Positions 9,255 through 17,024 of a stretch of DNA of 64,000 nucleotides are shown here, piece by piece. Source of the stretch: Labedella phragmitis (GTDB lineage: Bacteria > Actinomycetota > Actinomycetes > Actinomycetales > Microbacteriaceae); contig NZ_RZNB01000002.1 of the NCBI RefSeq assembly GCF_004078635.1, forward strand, positions 124,001-188,000, in the 5' to 3' direction. Every line of letters starts with the position of its first letter. Position 1 is the first letter of the stretch. Below the pieces are notes generated by a model. The model was not told the DNA's origin, ran no database searches, and saw only the letters and a list, made by a program, of their open reading frames with translations. Both the position numbers and the translations under genes were made by a program.

Positions 9255-10439
9255 TCAGTCGAGCCGTTCGATGATCGTCGCGTTGGCGAGGCCACCGGCC
9301 TCGCACATCGTCTGCAGTCCGAAGCGCCCACCGGTCTGCTCGAGCACGCCGAGCAACGTCGTCATGAGTCGGCCGCCGCTCGCTCCGAGAGGGTGTCCGA
9401 TCGCCGTCGCACCGCCGTTGACGTTGACGCGCGCGGGGTCGGCGCCCGTCTCGGCGAGCCAGGCGAGCACGACGGGCGCGAAGGCCTCGTTGACCTCGAC
9501 GGCGTCGATGTCACCGATCGCGAGCCCCGCCCGCTCGAGCACCTTCCGTGTCGCCGGGAGGATGCCCATGAGCATCGTGACGGGGTCGTCGCCCGCCACG
9601 GCGACGCTGTGGACGCGGGCCCGGGCTCGCAGCCCGAGCCGCCCGGCCGCCTCACGGCTCGCGAGCAGCACCGCCGAGGCGCCGTCCGTGAGCGGGGAGG
9701 CGTTGCCGGCGGTGATCCGCCAGTCGATCTCGGGGAAGCGCTCCGTCCACGCGGGGTCCTCGAAAGCGGGCGGCAGCGAGGCCAGCCGCTCGACCGTCGT
9801 GCCCTCGCGGACCGTCTCGTCCCGGTCGACGACACGGCCGTCGCCCATCGTCACGGGAACGACCTCCGCGTCGAAGCGGCCGTCGTTCCACGCCGCGGCC
9901 GCTCGCGCGTGGCTCTCGACCGCGAAAGCGTCGAGAGTCTCCCGCGGAAGGTCCCAGCGCGCCGCGATGAGCTCGGCACTGATGCCTTGCGGCACGAGCC
10001 CGCCGGGGTAGCGCGCCGCGACGCCGGCACCGAAGGGATCCCGCCCCGCGGTCTGGCTCCCGATCGTCACGCGGCTCATCGATTCGACGCCCGAGGCGAT
10101 CACGAGGTCGTATGCGCCGCTCTGGATGCCCTGGGCGGCGAAGTGGATGGCCTGCTGACTGCTCCCGCACTGCCGGTCGATCGTCACGGCGGGGACGGAC
10201 TCGGGGAAGCCGGCGGCGAGCACCGCCCAGCGCGCGGTGTTGCCGCTCTGCTCGCCGATCTGCCCGACGGCACCCGAGATGACGTCGTCGAGCGACGCGG
10301 GGTCGATGCCGGTGCGCTCGACGATCGCGCGGAGCACATGGGCGTGGAGGTCGACAGGGTGGACCGCACTCAACGCGCCGCCCGGTTTCCCCCGTCCGCT
10401 CGGCGTCCGGACGGCGTCCACGATGAGAGCGTCACGCAT
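9255..10439 (-). CDS. Acetyl-CoA C-acyltransferase (thiolase)
   Basis: A 394-residue thiolase. The acyl-accepting cysteine is Cys91 in DRQCGSSQQ; the catalytic His349 is in GGATAIGHPLGASG; and the second cysteine, Cys379, is in CEAGGLANA near the C-terminus. The family condenses or cleaves 3-ketoacyl-CoA in fatty-acid oxidation or acetoacetyl-CoA formation. The ATG at 10439 has an excellent AAGGAGG site seven bases upstream; longer frames are not needed. No beta-oxidation partner gene is adjacent, so the chain-length preference is open. The next gene upstream (10624) is divergent. Confidence 0.9.
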   Translation of the reverse strand: MRDALIVDAVRTPSGRGKPGGALSAVHPVDLHAHVLRAIVERTGIDPASLDDVISGAVGQIGEQSGNTARWAVLAAGFPESVPAVTIDRQCGSSQQAIHFAAQGIQSGAYDLVIASGVESMSRVTIGSQTAGRDPFGAGVAARYPGGLVPQGISAELIAARWDLPRETLDAFAVESHARAAAAWNDGRFDAEVVPVTMGDGRVVDRDETVREGTTVERLASLPPAFEDPAWTERFPEIDWRITAGNASPLTDGASAVLLASREAAGRLGLRARARVHSVAVAGDDPVTMLMGILPATRKVLERAGLAIGDIDAVEVNEAFAPVVLAWLAETGADPARVNVNGGATAIGHPLGASGGRLMTTLLGVLEQTGGRFGLQTMCEAGGLANATIIERLD

Positions 10440-10623
10440 CTCGGGTCCTCCTTCGTCACCCCGCGATCGGGTGTCCCGACCAGCGTACGCCGCGCGCCTA
10501 GCGGACCTCCGGCAGTCGCGGAAGCCCTCCGCAACAGGTTGACCGGCCGAAACCGGTGGGGTTGCGTAGCTCGGGAACGATGACCGACGGCTGCGAGTCG
10601 TCGACGAGGCGAGAGGACGACGC

Positions 10624-11772
10624 ATGAGAGCGATGGTCTACCGCGGACCGTACAAGGTCCGCACCGAGGAGAAGGACATCCCGAGGATCGAGCACCCGAA
10701 CGACGCGATCGTGAAGGTGACACGAGCGGCGATCTGCGGCTCCGACCTGCACTTGTACCACGGCATGATGCCGGACACGCGGATCGGGCACACGTTCGGG
10801 CACGAGTTCATCGGCATCGTGCACGAGGTCGGGTCGTCCGTGCAGAACCTGCGGGTGGGCGACCGGGTCATGGTGCCCTTCAACGTGTACTGCGGCTCGT
10901 GCTACTTCTGCGCGCGCGGCTTGTACTCGAACTGCCACAACGTGAATCCGAACGCGACGGCCGTCGGCGGGATCTACGGCTACTCGCACACGACCGGTGG
11001 CTACGACGGGGGACAGGCCGAGTTCGTGCGCGTCCCATTCGCCGACGTCGGGCCGCAGGTCATCCCCGACTGGATGGACGAGGAGGATGCACTGATGTGC
11101 ACGGACGCCCTCTCGACCGGGTACTTCGGCGCCCAGCTCGGCGACATCACGCCGGGCGACACGGTCGTCGTCCTCGGGGCCGGGCCGGTGGGCCTCTTCG
11201 CCGCGAAGTCGTCGTGGCTCATGGGCGCCGGTCGTGTCATCGTGATCGACCACCTCGAGTACCGGCTCGAGAAGGCGCGGACGTTCGCTCACGCCGAGAC
11301 GCGCAACTTCCTGGAGCACGACGACATCGTCGTGGAGATGAAGAAGACGACGGATTATCTCGGAGCCGACGTCGTGATCGACGCGGTGGGTGCCGAGGCC
11401 GACGGGAACCTGATCCAGCACATCACCTCCGCGAAGTTCAAGCTGCAGGGCGGCTCACCCGTCGCGCTCAACTGGGCGATCGACGGTGTCCGGAAGGGCG
11501 GCACGATCTCGGTGATGGGAGCCTACGGCCCCCTCTTCAGCGCCGTGAAGTTCGGCGACGCCCTCAACAAGGGCCTCACCCTGCGGATGAACCAGGCCCC
11601 CGTGAAGCGGCAGTGGCCGCGGCTCTTCGAGCACATCCGCAACGGCTACCTCACGCCGAGCGACATCATCACGCACCGCATCCCGCTCGAGCACATCGCG
11701 GAGGGGTACCACATCTTCTCCTCCAAGCTCGACGACTGCATCAAGCCCGTCATCATCCCGAGCGAGAGCTAG
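10624..11772 (+). CDS. Zinc-dependent alcohol dehydrogenase (MDR superfamily)
   Basis: A 382-residue MDR dehydrogenase. Catalytic zinc ligands are Cys38 and the His60-Glu61 pair in FGHEFIG. Four structural-zinc cysteines are at 90, 93, 96 and 104, and the NAD(P)-binding loop reads VVLGAGPVGLFAA. The overall shape resembles glutathione-independent formaldehyde dehydrogenase-like proteins and threonine-type dehydrogenases. A second member with the same zinc spacing lies at 37852. It is followed after 12 bp by a conserved small protein gene, suggesting a two-gene operon that ends at the terminator at 12377. The substrate cannot be told from sequence. Confidence 0.88.
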   Translation: MRAMVYRGPYKVRTEEKDIPRIEHPNDAIVKVTRAAICGSDLHLYHGMMPDTRIGHTFGHEFIGIVHEVGSSVQNLRVGDRVMVPFNVYCGSCYFCARGLYSNCHNVNPNATAVGGIYGYSHTTGGYDGGQAEFVRVPFADVGPQVIPDWMDEEDALMCTDALSTGYFGAQLGDITPGDTVVVLGAGPVGLFAAKSSWLMGAGRVIVIDHLEYRLEKARTFAHAETRNFLEHDDIVVEMKKTTDYLGADVVIDAVGAEADGNLIQHITSAKFKLQGGSPVALNWAIDGVRKGGTISVMGAYGPLFSAVKFGDALNKGLTLRMNQAPVKRQWPRLFEHIRNGYLTPSDIITHRIPLEHIAEGYHIFSSKLDDCIKPVIIPSES

Positions 11773-11784
11773 GAAGGACACACC

Positions 11785-12360
11785 ATGCCGTACACCGCTC
11801 AGAAGCCCGAGCCGCCGGAGTCGCCCGACGAACTGCGGGCGCGTATCCCGGGCTGGGGCGTCGACGCCGACCCCGCCGATCGTCCGTCGGTCCCCAAGGA
11901 GCGCTTCGACCTCCCTCCCACGGGAGCGCACTGGGAGTTCCCCGAGCGGCAGGAGGAGCTGGCGCCGCGGGAACGCTCGATCGAGCACGCGATGCTCACG
12001 CCCGTGTTCGGGACGGCGCAGCCGCTGTCCGGGCTCTCCGGGCTCATCCGCCGCCGCGCCTACGACCGCTACAGCGAGGGGCAGCTCGCCCACTGGCTCC
12101 TGCTCGTCCTCGGCGACCGTGTCGACGCCGTCGAGAACCACCTGGCCTCGTTCGCGACGCTGCGCCCCGACAACCCGATCACGGAGACCGGGGTGCTGTC
12201 CGAGCCCGGGCACCGGCCGATCAGCTCCCGCTTCGGGAGGAAGCGCGCCGACCTCAAGCACATGTGGATGGACCCGTTCCTCGTGGCCGGTCCCTGGATC
12301 GCTGGCGGCATCGCCGTCGCGGTCGTCGCCTCGAAGGTCCTGAAGCGCTCGCGCGGCTGA
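11785..12360 (+). CDS. Conserved hypothetical protein with C-terminal membrane helix
   Basis: A 191-residue protein translated from an ATG with AGGAAGGA upstream, 12 bp after the dehydrogenase gene. The first 70 residues are rich in proline and charged residues (PEPPESPDELRARIPGWG). The middle contains an SGLIRRRAYDRYSEGQLAHWLLLVLGDRVDAVE segment that looks helical, and residues 168-187 (FLVAGPWIAGGIAVAVVASK) form one membrane segment before a basic tail. I do not recognise a named domain. Its position suggests it supports or anchors the dehydrogenase, but this is only guilt by association. Confidence 0.75.
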   Translation: MPYTAQKPEPPESPDELRARIPGWGVDADPADRPSVPKERFDLPPTGAHWEFPERQEELAPRERSIEHAMLTPVFGTAQPLSGLSGLIRRRAYDRYSEGQLAHWLLLVLGDRVDAVENHLASFATLRPDNPITETGVLSEPGHRPISSRFGRKRADLKHMWMDPFLVAGPWIAGGIAVAVVASKVLKRSRG

Positions 12361-12376
12361 CCACCGATCGCACGAG

Positions 12377-12407
12377 AAGGGGCCCGGCGCTGTGCGCCGG
12401 GCCCCTT
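12377..12407 (+). terminator. Strong GC hairpin after the alcohol dehydrogenase operon
   Basis: Two 14-base arms (AAGGGGCCCGGCGC and its complement) around a TGT loop, ending in CCCTTTCG. It lies 16 bp beyond the stop at 12360 and 18 bp before the convergent gene end at 12425, so it may serve both directions. Confidence 0.85.
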
Positions 12408-12424
12408 TCGTCACGCGACGGGCG

Positions 12425-13108
12425 TCACTGCCGCCGGTCGGGAGCGGGACTCCCGTCGCCGTCGGAGTCACCGCCGAGCGGTTCACGCTCGATCCTGACC
12501 TCCTCGCGCGTGACGGGAACCGTGACGGTCTGCTCCTCCGTCACGGTGTACTTGCGGAGCCGCACGCGGCCCGTCTCGACACCGTCTCTCGCCGCGGAAG
12601 CCGTGCCGTTCGCCGCATGGCGACCCTGCCCGTCCTCGCTCCGACGGTCCGAGCCGAGCTCGTGCTCGCGGTCGTCGTCACGGCGGTCGTGATCCTGAGC
12701 ACGGCGGTCCTGGTCGTGCTCATGCTCGGCGTGGTCGTGCTTACCGAAGCCGAGGCGTTCGGCGAGCCCGGGGCGGTGGTCGCCGTCGTGGTCGTCATTC
12801 TGCGGGCGGTAATGCGCGTAGAGGCTGTCCTCCTCGTCGTGCGTGAGAGCCCCGTCCGCGTCGATCCGCGGGGCGTGCTTCACGACGTCCTTCGAGTGTT
12901 CGACGTGGAGCCGGTCGTCGGTGTACGACGCGCCCTCGAGCGGGACGAACGACTCCTTGCTGCCGAACAGTCCCGTCTTGACGGTCGCCCACAGCGGACG
13001 GTCGGTGTCGGGATCGAGGTAGACCTGGCCGACGGTGCCGATCTTCTCGCCGTCGGGGTCGAGGACGTCCGCTCCGATGAGGGAGGCGGTGCTGCGTGGG
13101 TCGATCAT
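12425..13108 (-). CDS. PRC-barrel domain protein with His/Asp-rich linker and short DUF2382-like C-terminus
   Basis: A 227-residue protein. Residues 1-80 form a PRC-barrel (IGADVLDPDGEKIGTVGQVYLDP followed by a WATVKTGLFG strand). Residues 105-170 are extremely polar, with dense His and Asp including HDHAEHEHDQD. The C-terminus VRLRKYTVTEEQTVTVPVTREEVRIERE matches one beta-unit of DUF2382, which is often found fused to PRC-barrels in actinobacterial stress proteins. The DUF2382 part is shorter than usual. The role is unknown, possibly envelope or desiccation stress; the linker could bind metal. It follows the membrane protein at 13134 by 25 bp in an apparent operon. Confidence 0.8.
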   Translation of the reverse strand: MIDPRSTASLIGADVLDPDGEKIGTVGQVYLDPDTDRPLWATVKTGLFGSKESFVPLEGASYTDDRLHVEHSKDVVKHAPRIDADGALTHDEEDSLYAHYRPQNDDHDGDHRPGLAERLGFGKHDHAEHEHDQDRRAQDHDRRDDDREHELGSDRRSEDGQGRHAANGTASAARDGVETGRVRLRKYTVTEEQTVTVPVTREEVRIEREPLGGDSDGDGSPAPDRRQ

Positions 13109-13133
13109 GGTTCTCTTCCTTCCGGTCCCGGCC

Positions 13134-13787
13134 TCAGCGACCGAGTCCGACGCGGTCGACCTTGCGGTGGAACCGCATGCCCGCGAGACCGCCGAGGAGG
13201 GCGCCGCCGAGGCTCACGAGGAGCGCGGCGATGGCCGTGATGATGCCGGCCGTCGTGAGCTGTCCCTCGTTGACCGGGAGCCTCGGGAAGCTGTTGAGGT
13301 TCGCGAGGATGTTCCACTGGCTCCCGGCGATGACGCTCACGATCGCGAGGATCACCGCGATGATGAGGGCCCACAGCCAGACCGCGAGGCCCTGCTTCGC
13401 TCCGCTGAAACGTGCCATCCGCCCCGCGACGTAGCCGCCGGCGTAGTAGGCGATGAAGAGGATGACGAGGACCGCGATCGCCCCGACGATGCCGATCGTG
13501 TCGGCGTTCGCCGCCGCGTCGTCGGCGACCTGGTCGGGGTCGGCGTTCGAACCGAGGCCGATCGCGGCGCCCGCGCCGGCCACCAGGGCCGTCAGGAGGA
13601 CGGCGGTGCCGGTGGCGGCGAGCCAGCCGAAGAAGGCCGAGCCGAACTTCATGCCGCCGAACTCGTCCTTCTCGCGGGCGACGACCTCCTCGCGGACCGT
13701 GCGGCCCGATCCGGCCGGAACCGCGGCCGGCCGCTCGGTCGGGGTCGTCTCGTCGTGGTGACGATCGTTGTTCGATGGAGTGCTCAT
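13134..13787 (-). CDS. Conserved four-helix membrane protein
   Basis: A 217-residue protein with a hydrophilic, charged first 45 residues (TVREEVVAREKDEFGGMKFG) and then about four hydrophobic stretches: AFFGWLAATGTAVLLTALVAG, TIGIVGAIAVLVILFIAYYAGG, LAVWLWALIIAVILAIVSVI and IITAIAALLVSLGGALLGGLAG. The ATG at 13787 follows AAAGGACTCCC. It resembles YrzE/TIGR04086-like actinobacterial membrane proteins of unknown function. It precedes the PRC-barrel gene in the same direction, so both may belong to a general stress operon. A longer upstream frame lacks a ribosome site. Confidence 0.75.
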   Translation of the reverse strand: MSTPSNNDRHHDETTPTERPAAVPAGSGRTVREEVVAREKDEFGGMKFGSAFFGWLAATGTAVLLTALVAGAGAAIGLGSNADPDQVADDAAANADTIGIVGAIAVLVILFIAYYAGGYVAGRMARFSGAKQGLAVWLWALIIAVILAIVSVIAGSQWNILANLNSFPRLPVNEGQLTTAGIITAIAALLVSLGGALLGGLAGMRFHRKVDRVGLGR

Positions 13788-13969
13788 GGTGGGAGTCCTT
13801 TCCGATACTTCAGGTGAGATCCCTGGATTGCCAGTGAAGCGACGTGGACGGAGCGCGGCAAGGGGTAGCGGAACCGGTCCGGAACCGCATGCAGCGACGT
13901 CTCGGTAGGCTCGAACCGTCGGCGGACGATGCCGCTGACGCATCGTCACCCCGCCGCGGAGGAGATCGC

Positions 13970-14572
13970 ATGACTGCCGAGCACGCCGCCGCCGAGCGCA
14001 CCGTCGAGTGGACGGAGGGGCGGTGGACGACGACTCCGACCGCGGTCGTCGAGTCCACCGACGGCCTCCTCGTCACGGCGACCGAGGGGAGCGACGCCTG
14101 GCGCGTCACGAGCTACGGCTTCGTGCACGACACCGAGCACGCCCTCGTGACGACGCTCGACGAGGGCCGCGCGGTCGAGGTCACGTTCTCGGCCGAGTTC
14201 TCCGGGGAGTTCGATCAGGCCGGCGTCTTCGTCCGAGCTGCGGAGGACGTGTGGATCAAGGCCGGAGTCGAGTACGCCGACGGGGCCCTCGGGGTCGGAG
14301 CGGTCGTGACGAACGGCGTCTCGGACTGGTCGATCGGCCCCGTGCCCGAGTGGGCGGGGCGCCCCATCACCGTGCGCGCGAGCCGATCGGGCGACGCCGT
14401 GACCATTCGGGCGCGCGCGGGCGACGAGCCGTTCCGCCTGCTCCGCGTCGCGCCGTTCCCCGAGGCTGCAGCGGTCGAGGCCGGTCCGTTCTGCTGCGCA
14501 CCGACGCGCTCGGGACTCGAGGTCCTCTTCCGCTCGTGGGTCGAGACGGGCGCTGACGCGTCGCTGCACTAG
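13970..14572 (+). CDS. DUF1349 (regulation of enolase-like, concanavalin-fold) protein
   Basis: A 200-residue single-domain protein with the DUF1349 pattern: YGFVHDTEHAL near residue 50, FSAEFSGEFDQAGVFVRAAEDVWIKAGVEY in the middle and FRLLRVAPFPEAAAVEAGPFCCAPTRSGLEVLF near the end. The family has a concanavalin-like beta-sandwich and is often called YesU-like; biochemical role is not established. The ATG at 13970 sits six bases after a GGAGGAG site. It is monocistronic, with a convergent map gene 9 bp away. Confidence 0.85.
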   Translation: MTAEHAAAERTVEWTEGRWTTTPTAVVESTDGLLVTATEGSDAWRVTSYGFVHDTEHALVTTLDEGRAVEVTFSAEFSGEFDQAGVFVRAAEDVWIKAGVEYADGALGVGAVVTNGVSDWSIGPVPEWAGRPITVRASRSGDAVTIRARAGDEPFRLLRVAPFPEAAAVEAGPFCCAPTRSGLEVLFRSWVETGADASLH

Positions 14573-14581
14573 CGCACGGCG

Positions 14582-15349
14582 TCAGCGGACGGTGAGGATC
14601 TCCGCACCGTCCTCGGTGATGGCGACGGTGTGCTCGCTGTGCGCCGTCCGCGCGCCGGTCGCGCTCCGGAGGGTCCAGCCGTCGGGGTCCGTGACGAGGA
14701 CGTCGGTGTCGGCCATCACCCACGGTTCGAGGGCGAGCAGCAGCCCGGGACGCAAGCGATAACCGCGGCCCGCGCGTCCGTCGTTCGCGACGTGGGGGTC
14801 CTGGTGCATCGTCGATCCGATGCCGTGGCCACCGAACTCGAGGTTGATCGGGTAGCCGGCGTCGGAGAGGACGGACCCGATCGCGGCCGACAGATCGCCG
14901 AGTCGTGCTCCGGGTCCGGCGGCGGCGATGGCGGCGGCGAGAGCCCGTTCCGTCGCGTCGATGAGGGCGACGGACGCCGCCGGTCGGGCGGAACCGACGA
15001 GGAAGCTCACGGCGGAGTCGGCTGCGATTCCGTCGAGTGAGACGGCGAGGTCGAGCGTGAGCAGATCGCCGTCGGCGAGGGTGTAGTCGTGGGGGAGTCC
15101 GTGGAGGACGGCGTCGTTGACCGCGGTGCAGATGTAGTGGCCGAAGGGGCCGCGGCCGAAGGAGGGGGCGTAGTCGACGTAGCAGGAAACGGCGCCCGCC
15201 TCGAGGATCATCTCCTTCGCGCGGCGGTCGATGTCGAGGAGGTTCGTGCCGACGGTCGTGCTCTCCTGCAGCGTGCGGAGGATGCGGCCGACGAGCGCGC
15301 CGGTGCGCCGGGCCCGGTGGATCTCGGCCGGGGTGAGGATCTCGATCAT
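14582..15349 (-). CDS. map: Type I methionine aminopeptidase
   Basis: A 255-residue pita-bread-fold enzyme that removes initiator methionine from nascent proteins. Metal ligands are visible as Asp100 (LLTLDLAV), Asp111, His175 (GGHGIGSTMH), Glu208 (LEPWV) and Glu239 (SEHTV), with catalytic His83 in AVLHGLP. Start ATG 15349 follows GAAAGG. This copy is standalone and divergent from an XRE regulator; the housekeeping map of actinobacteria is usually beside adk/secY, so this may be a second paralogue. The intergenic region holds TATAGT in the minus direction as a possible -10. Confidence 0.92.
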   Translation of the reverse strand: MIEILTPAEIHRARRTGALVGRILRTLQESTTVGTNLLDIDRRAKEMILEAGAVSCYVDYAPSFGRGPFGHYICTAVNDAVLHGLPHDYTLADGDLLTLDLAVSLDGIAADSAVSFLVGSARPAASVALIDATERALAAAIAAAGPGARLGDLSAAIGSVLSDAGYPINLEFGGHGIGSTMHQDPHVANDGRAGRGYRLRPGLLLALEPWVMADTDVLVTDPDGWTLRSATGARTAHSEHTVAITEDGAEILTVR

Positions 15350-15428
15350 GCTGCGCCTTTCGTTCGACGGATAACTATACCGGTCAAACAATCCCACTGC
15401 ACGCGGTCGGCGGCGGTACGATCGGAGC

Positions 15429-15737
15429 ATGGTCAGACTGCCCCTCAGCCGTGCCGAGGTCGAACGCGGCGAACGACTCGGCGCGCTCCTCAGACGCTCA
15501 CGCGGCGAACGCTCGATCCTCGACACCGCGCTCGACGCGGGCATCTCGCCCGAGACCCTCCGCAAGATCGAGTCCGGCCGCGTCGCGACACCGTCGTTCC
15601 CGACGATCGCGGCGATCGCGGGTGTCCTCGGCCTGTCCCTCGACGACGTCTGGCGGGAGATCGCCGGGGAGATCCGGGACGAGGCGTCGGGTGAGACGGA
15701 TGCGGGACGGAGCGCGCCGGAGCGCCTCGTCTCCTGA
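15429..15737 (+). CDS. XRE-family transcriptional regulator
   Basis: A 102-residue protein consisting mainly of one helix-turn-helix domain of the lambda repressor type (TALDAGISPETLRKIESGRVATPSFPTIAAIAGVLGLSLDDVW). A TACGAT -10-like hexamer ends six bases before the ATG, so the mRNA may be leaderless. It is divergent from map with an 80-bp AT-richer gap containing TAACTATACCGGTC, a plausible binding site; this regulator may control itself and map. No toxin gene follows, so it is not an antitoxin of an obvious pair. Confidence 0.85.
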   Translation: MVRLPLSRAEVERGERLGALLRRSRGERSILDTALDAGISPETLRKIESGRVATPSFPTIAAIAGVLGLSLDDVWREIAGEIRDEASGETDAGRSAPERLVS

Positions 15738-15771
15738 CACCGACCGGCGGAGGGGTCGGCTCCCGCCCGCG

Positions 15772-16806
15772 TCAGCGTCCCGCGGCGCGAGCCGGGGCGA
15801 GGCGGACGAGCCGAGCGCTGTCGCTCTGCTCCTGCTCCGCGATGTCGCTGCGCGACTCGAGGAAGTCGGTGAACGTGCGGAAGCCGAGCGCCTTCTCGCT
15901 GAACGACGGATCCATACGCTTCATCTGCGTCTTCACCGTCGACGAGTGCAGCCACTCGGCATCGTCGTCCTTTTCATGCCCGAGACGGAGCGCACGCTCG
16001 AGGAGACCCGTCGCCACCTCCTGCGGGTTCTCGGGCTCCGGCTCGGTCTCCTCCTCGGCGGCGCGGACGGTCTTCGCGCGGCGCCGCTTGGGCGGCGCCA
16101 CCTCGATCGGCGGCTCCTGGAAGGTGACGGTCGGGACGCCGGCGGCGATCGCGGTGCCCTCGCTCGCGAGCGCCGTGACGTCCTCGGTCGGGGCCGGCGT
16201 GATGCGGGGGGCGGCGACGGCCGTCGGGACGGGCTTCACGCCGGGGAGCGCGTCGTATGTCGCGAACTCGTCGCACGCGGCGGCGAGGGAGCGGCTCGTC
16301 GACCCGGCGACGCCGATCCCGACGACGTAGCGCCCGAGCCGCTTGCAGCGCTGCGCGAGGGCGATGTAGTCGGAATCGCCCGCGACGATGATGACGTGGG
16401 TGAGGTCGGGGAGCCGGAACATGTCCTCAACGGCGTCGACCGCGAGGCGGATGTCCGCACCGTTCTTCGCGTACGCCGCGGCGGGGAACAACTGCACGAG
16501 GTCGACGGCGCGACTCACGAGCTGTCCGCGGTAGTCGGCGTTCACGGGAGCGGACCAGTCGGCGTAGGCGCGCGTGAGGACGAGCGTGCCGAACGAGGAG
16601 GCGAAGTCGATGATCGCGCCGACGTCGACGGTCGCCTGGGTGAGCTTCTCGGCCATGTCGACGTCGGAGGCCTTGCTCGAGGAGCTGTAGGCGCGCGCCT
16701 TGTCGCGCATGAACTGGCTGCGGCCGTGCACCTGGTCGTAACGAGAGATGACGATGTTGTCGAAGTCGATGTAGACGGCGACTCGCGCGTCGATCGGCTC
16801 GGTCAT
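15772..16806 (-). CDS. NYN-domain (LabA/DUF88-like) protein with C-terminal OST-HTH-like domain
   Basis: A 344-residue protein. Residues 8-160 are an NYN PIN-like nuclease fold: VYIDFDNIVIS gives the first acidic pair (D14, D16), NGADIRLAVDAVED gives the middle acids and VIIVAGDSDYIALAQRCKRLGR the third cluster. Residues 175-265 are a disordered Pro/Ala/Glu linker with a PPKRRRAKT patch. The last 75 residues (STVKTQMKRMDPSFSEKALGFRTFTDFLES) match the OST-HTH/LOTUS RNA-binding domain. The combination suggests an RNA-binding ribonuclease. ATG 16806 follows AAAAGAG. The natural target RNA is unknown. Confidence 0.85.
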   Translation of the reverse strand: MTEPIDARVAVYIDFDNIVISRYDQVHGRSQFMRDKARAYSSSSKASDVDMAEKLTQATVDVGAIIDFASSFGTLVLTRAYADWSAPVNADYRGQLVSRAVDLVQLFPAAAYAKNGADIRLAVDAVEDMFRLPDLTHVIIVAGDSDYIALAQRCKRLGRYVVGIGVAGSTSRSLAAACDEFATYDALPGVKPVPTAVAAPRITPAPTEDVTALASEGTAIAAGVPTVTFQEPPIEVAPPKRRRAKTVRAAEEETEPEPENPQEVATGLLERALRLGHEKDDDAEWLHSSTVKTQMKRMDPSFSEKALGFRTFTDFLESRSDIAEQEQSDSARLVRLAPARAAGR

Positions 16807-17024
16807 GAGTGCTCTTTTCCGTGAGGTGGACCCCCAGTCTCTCGCGAAACCGCGGGCGGCGGGAACCGCGCCGGGAGAACAGGGCACTGTACGGCATGCG
16901 GCGGGGCCGGCTGACCCGTTGTGAGCGCCGCTCGCCGGTGTGATGCTGACGGGGCGTCTCCTCGCCGGAGATCGCAGACTTCCGACGACGTCGGTCGGTC
17001 GGCTGGGAGGGAGAGGCGGCACGC

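Noticed and set aside
12360-12425. A riboswitch in the convergent gap
   Set aside because: The only structure is a simple hairpin that fits a terminator.
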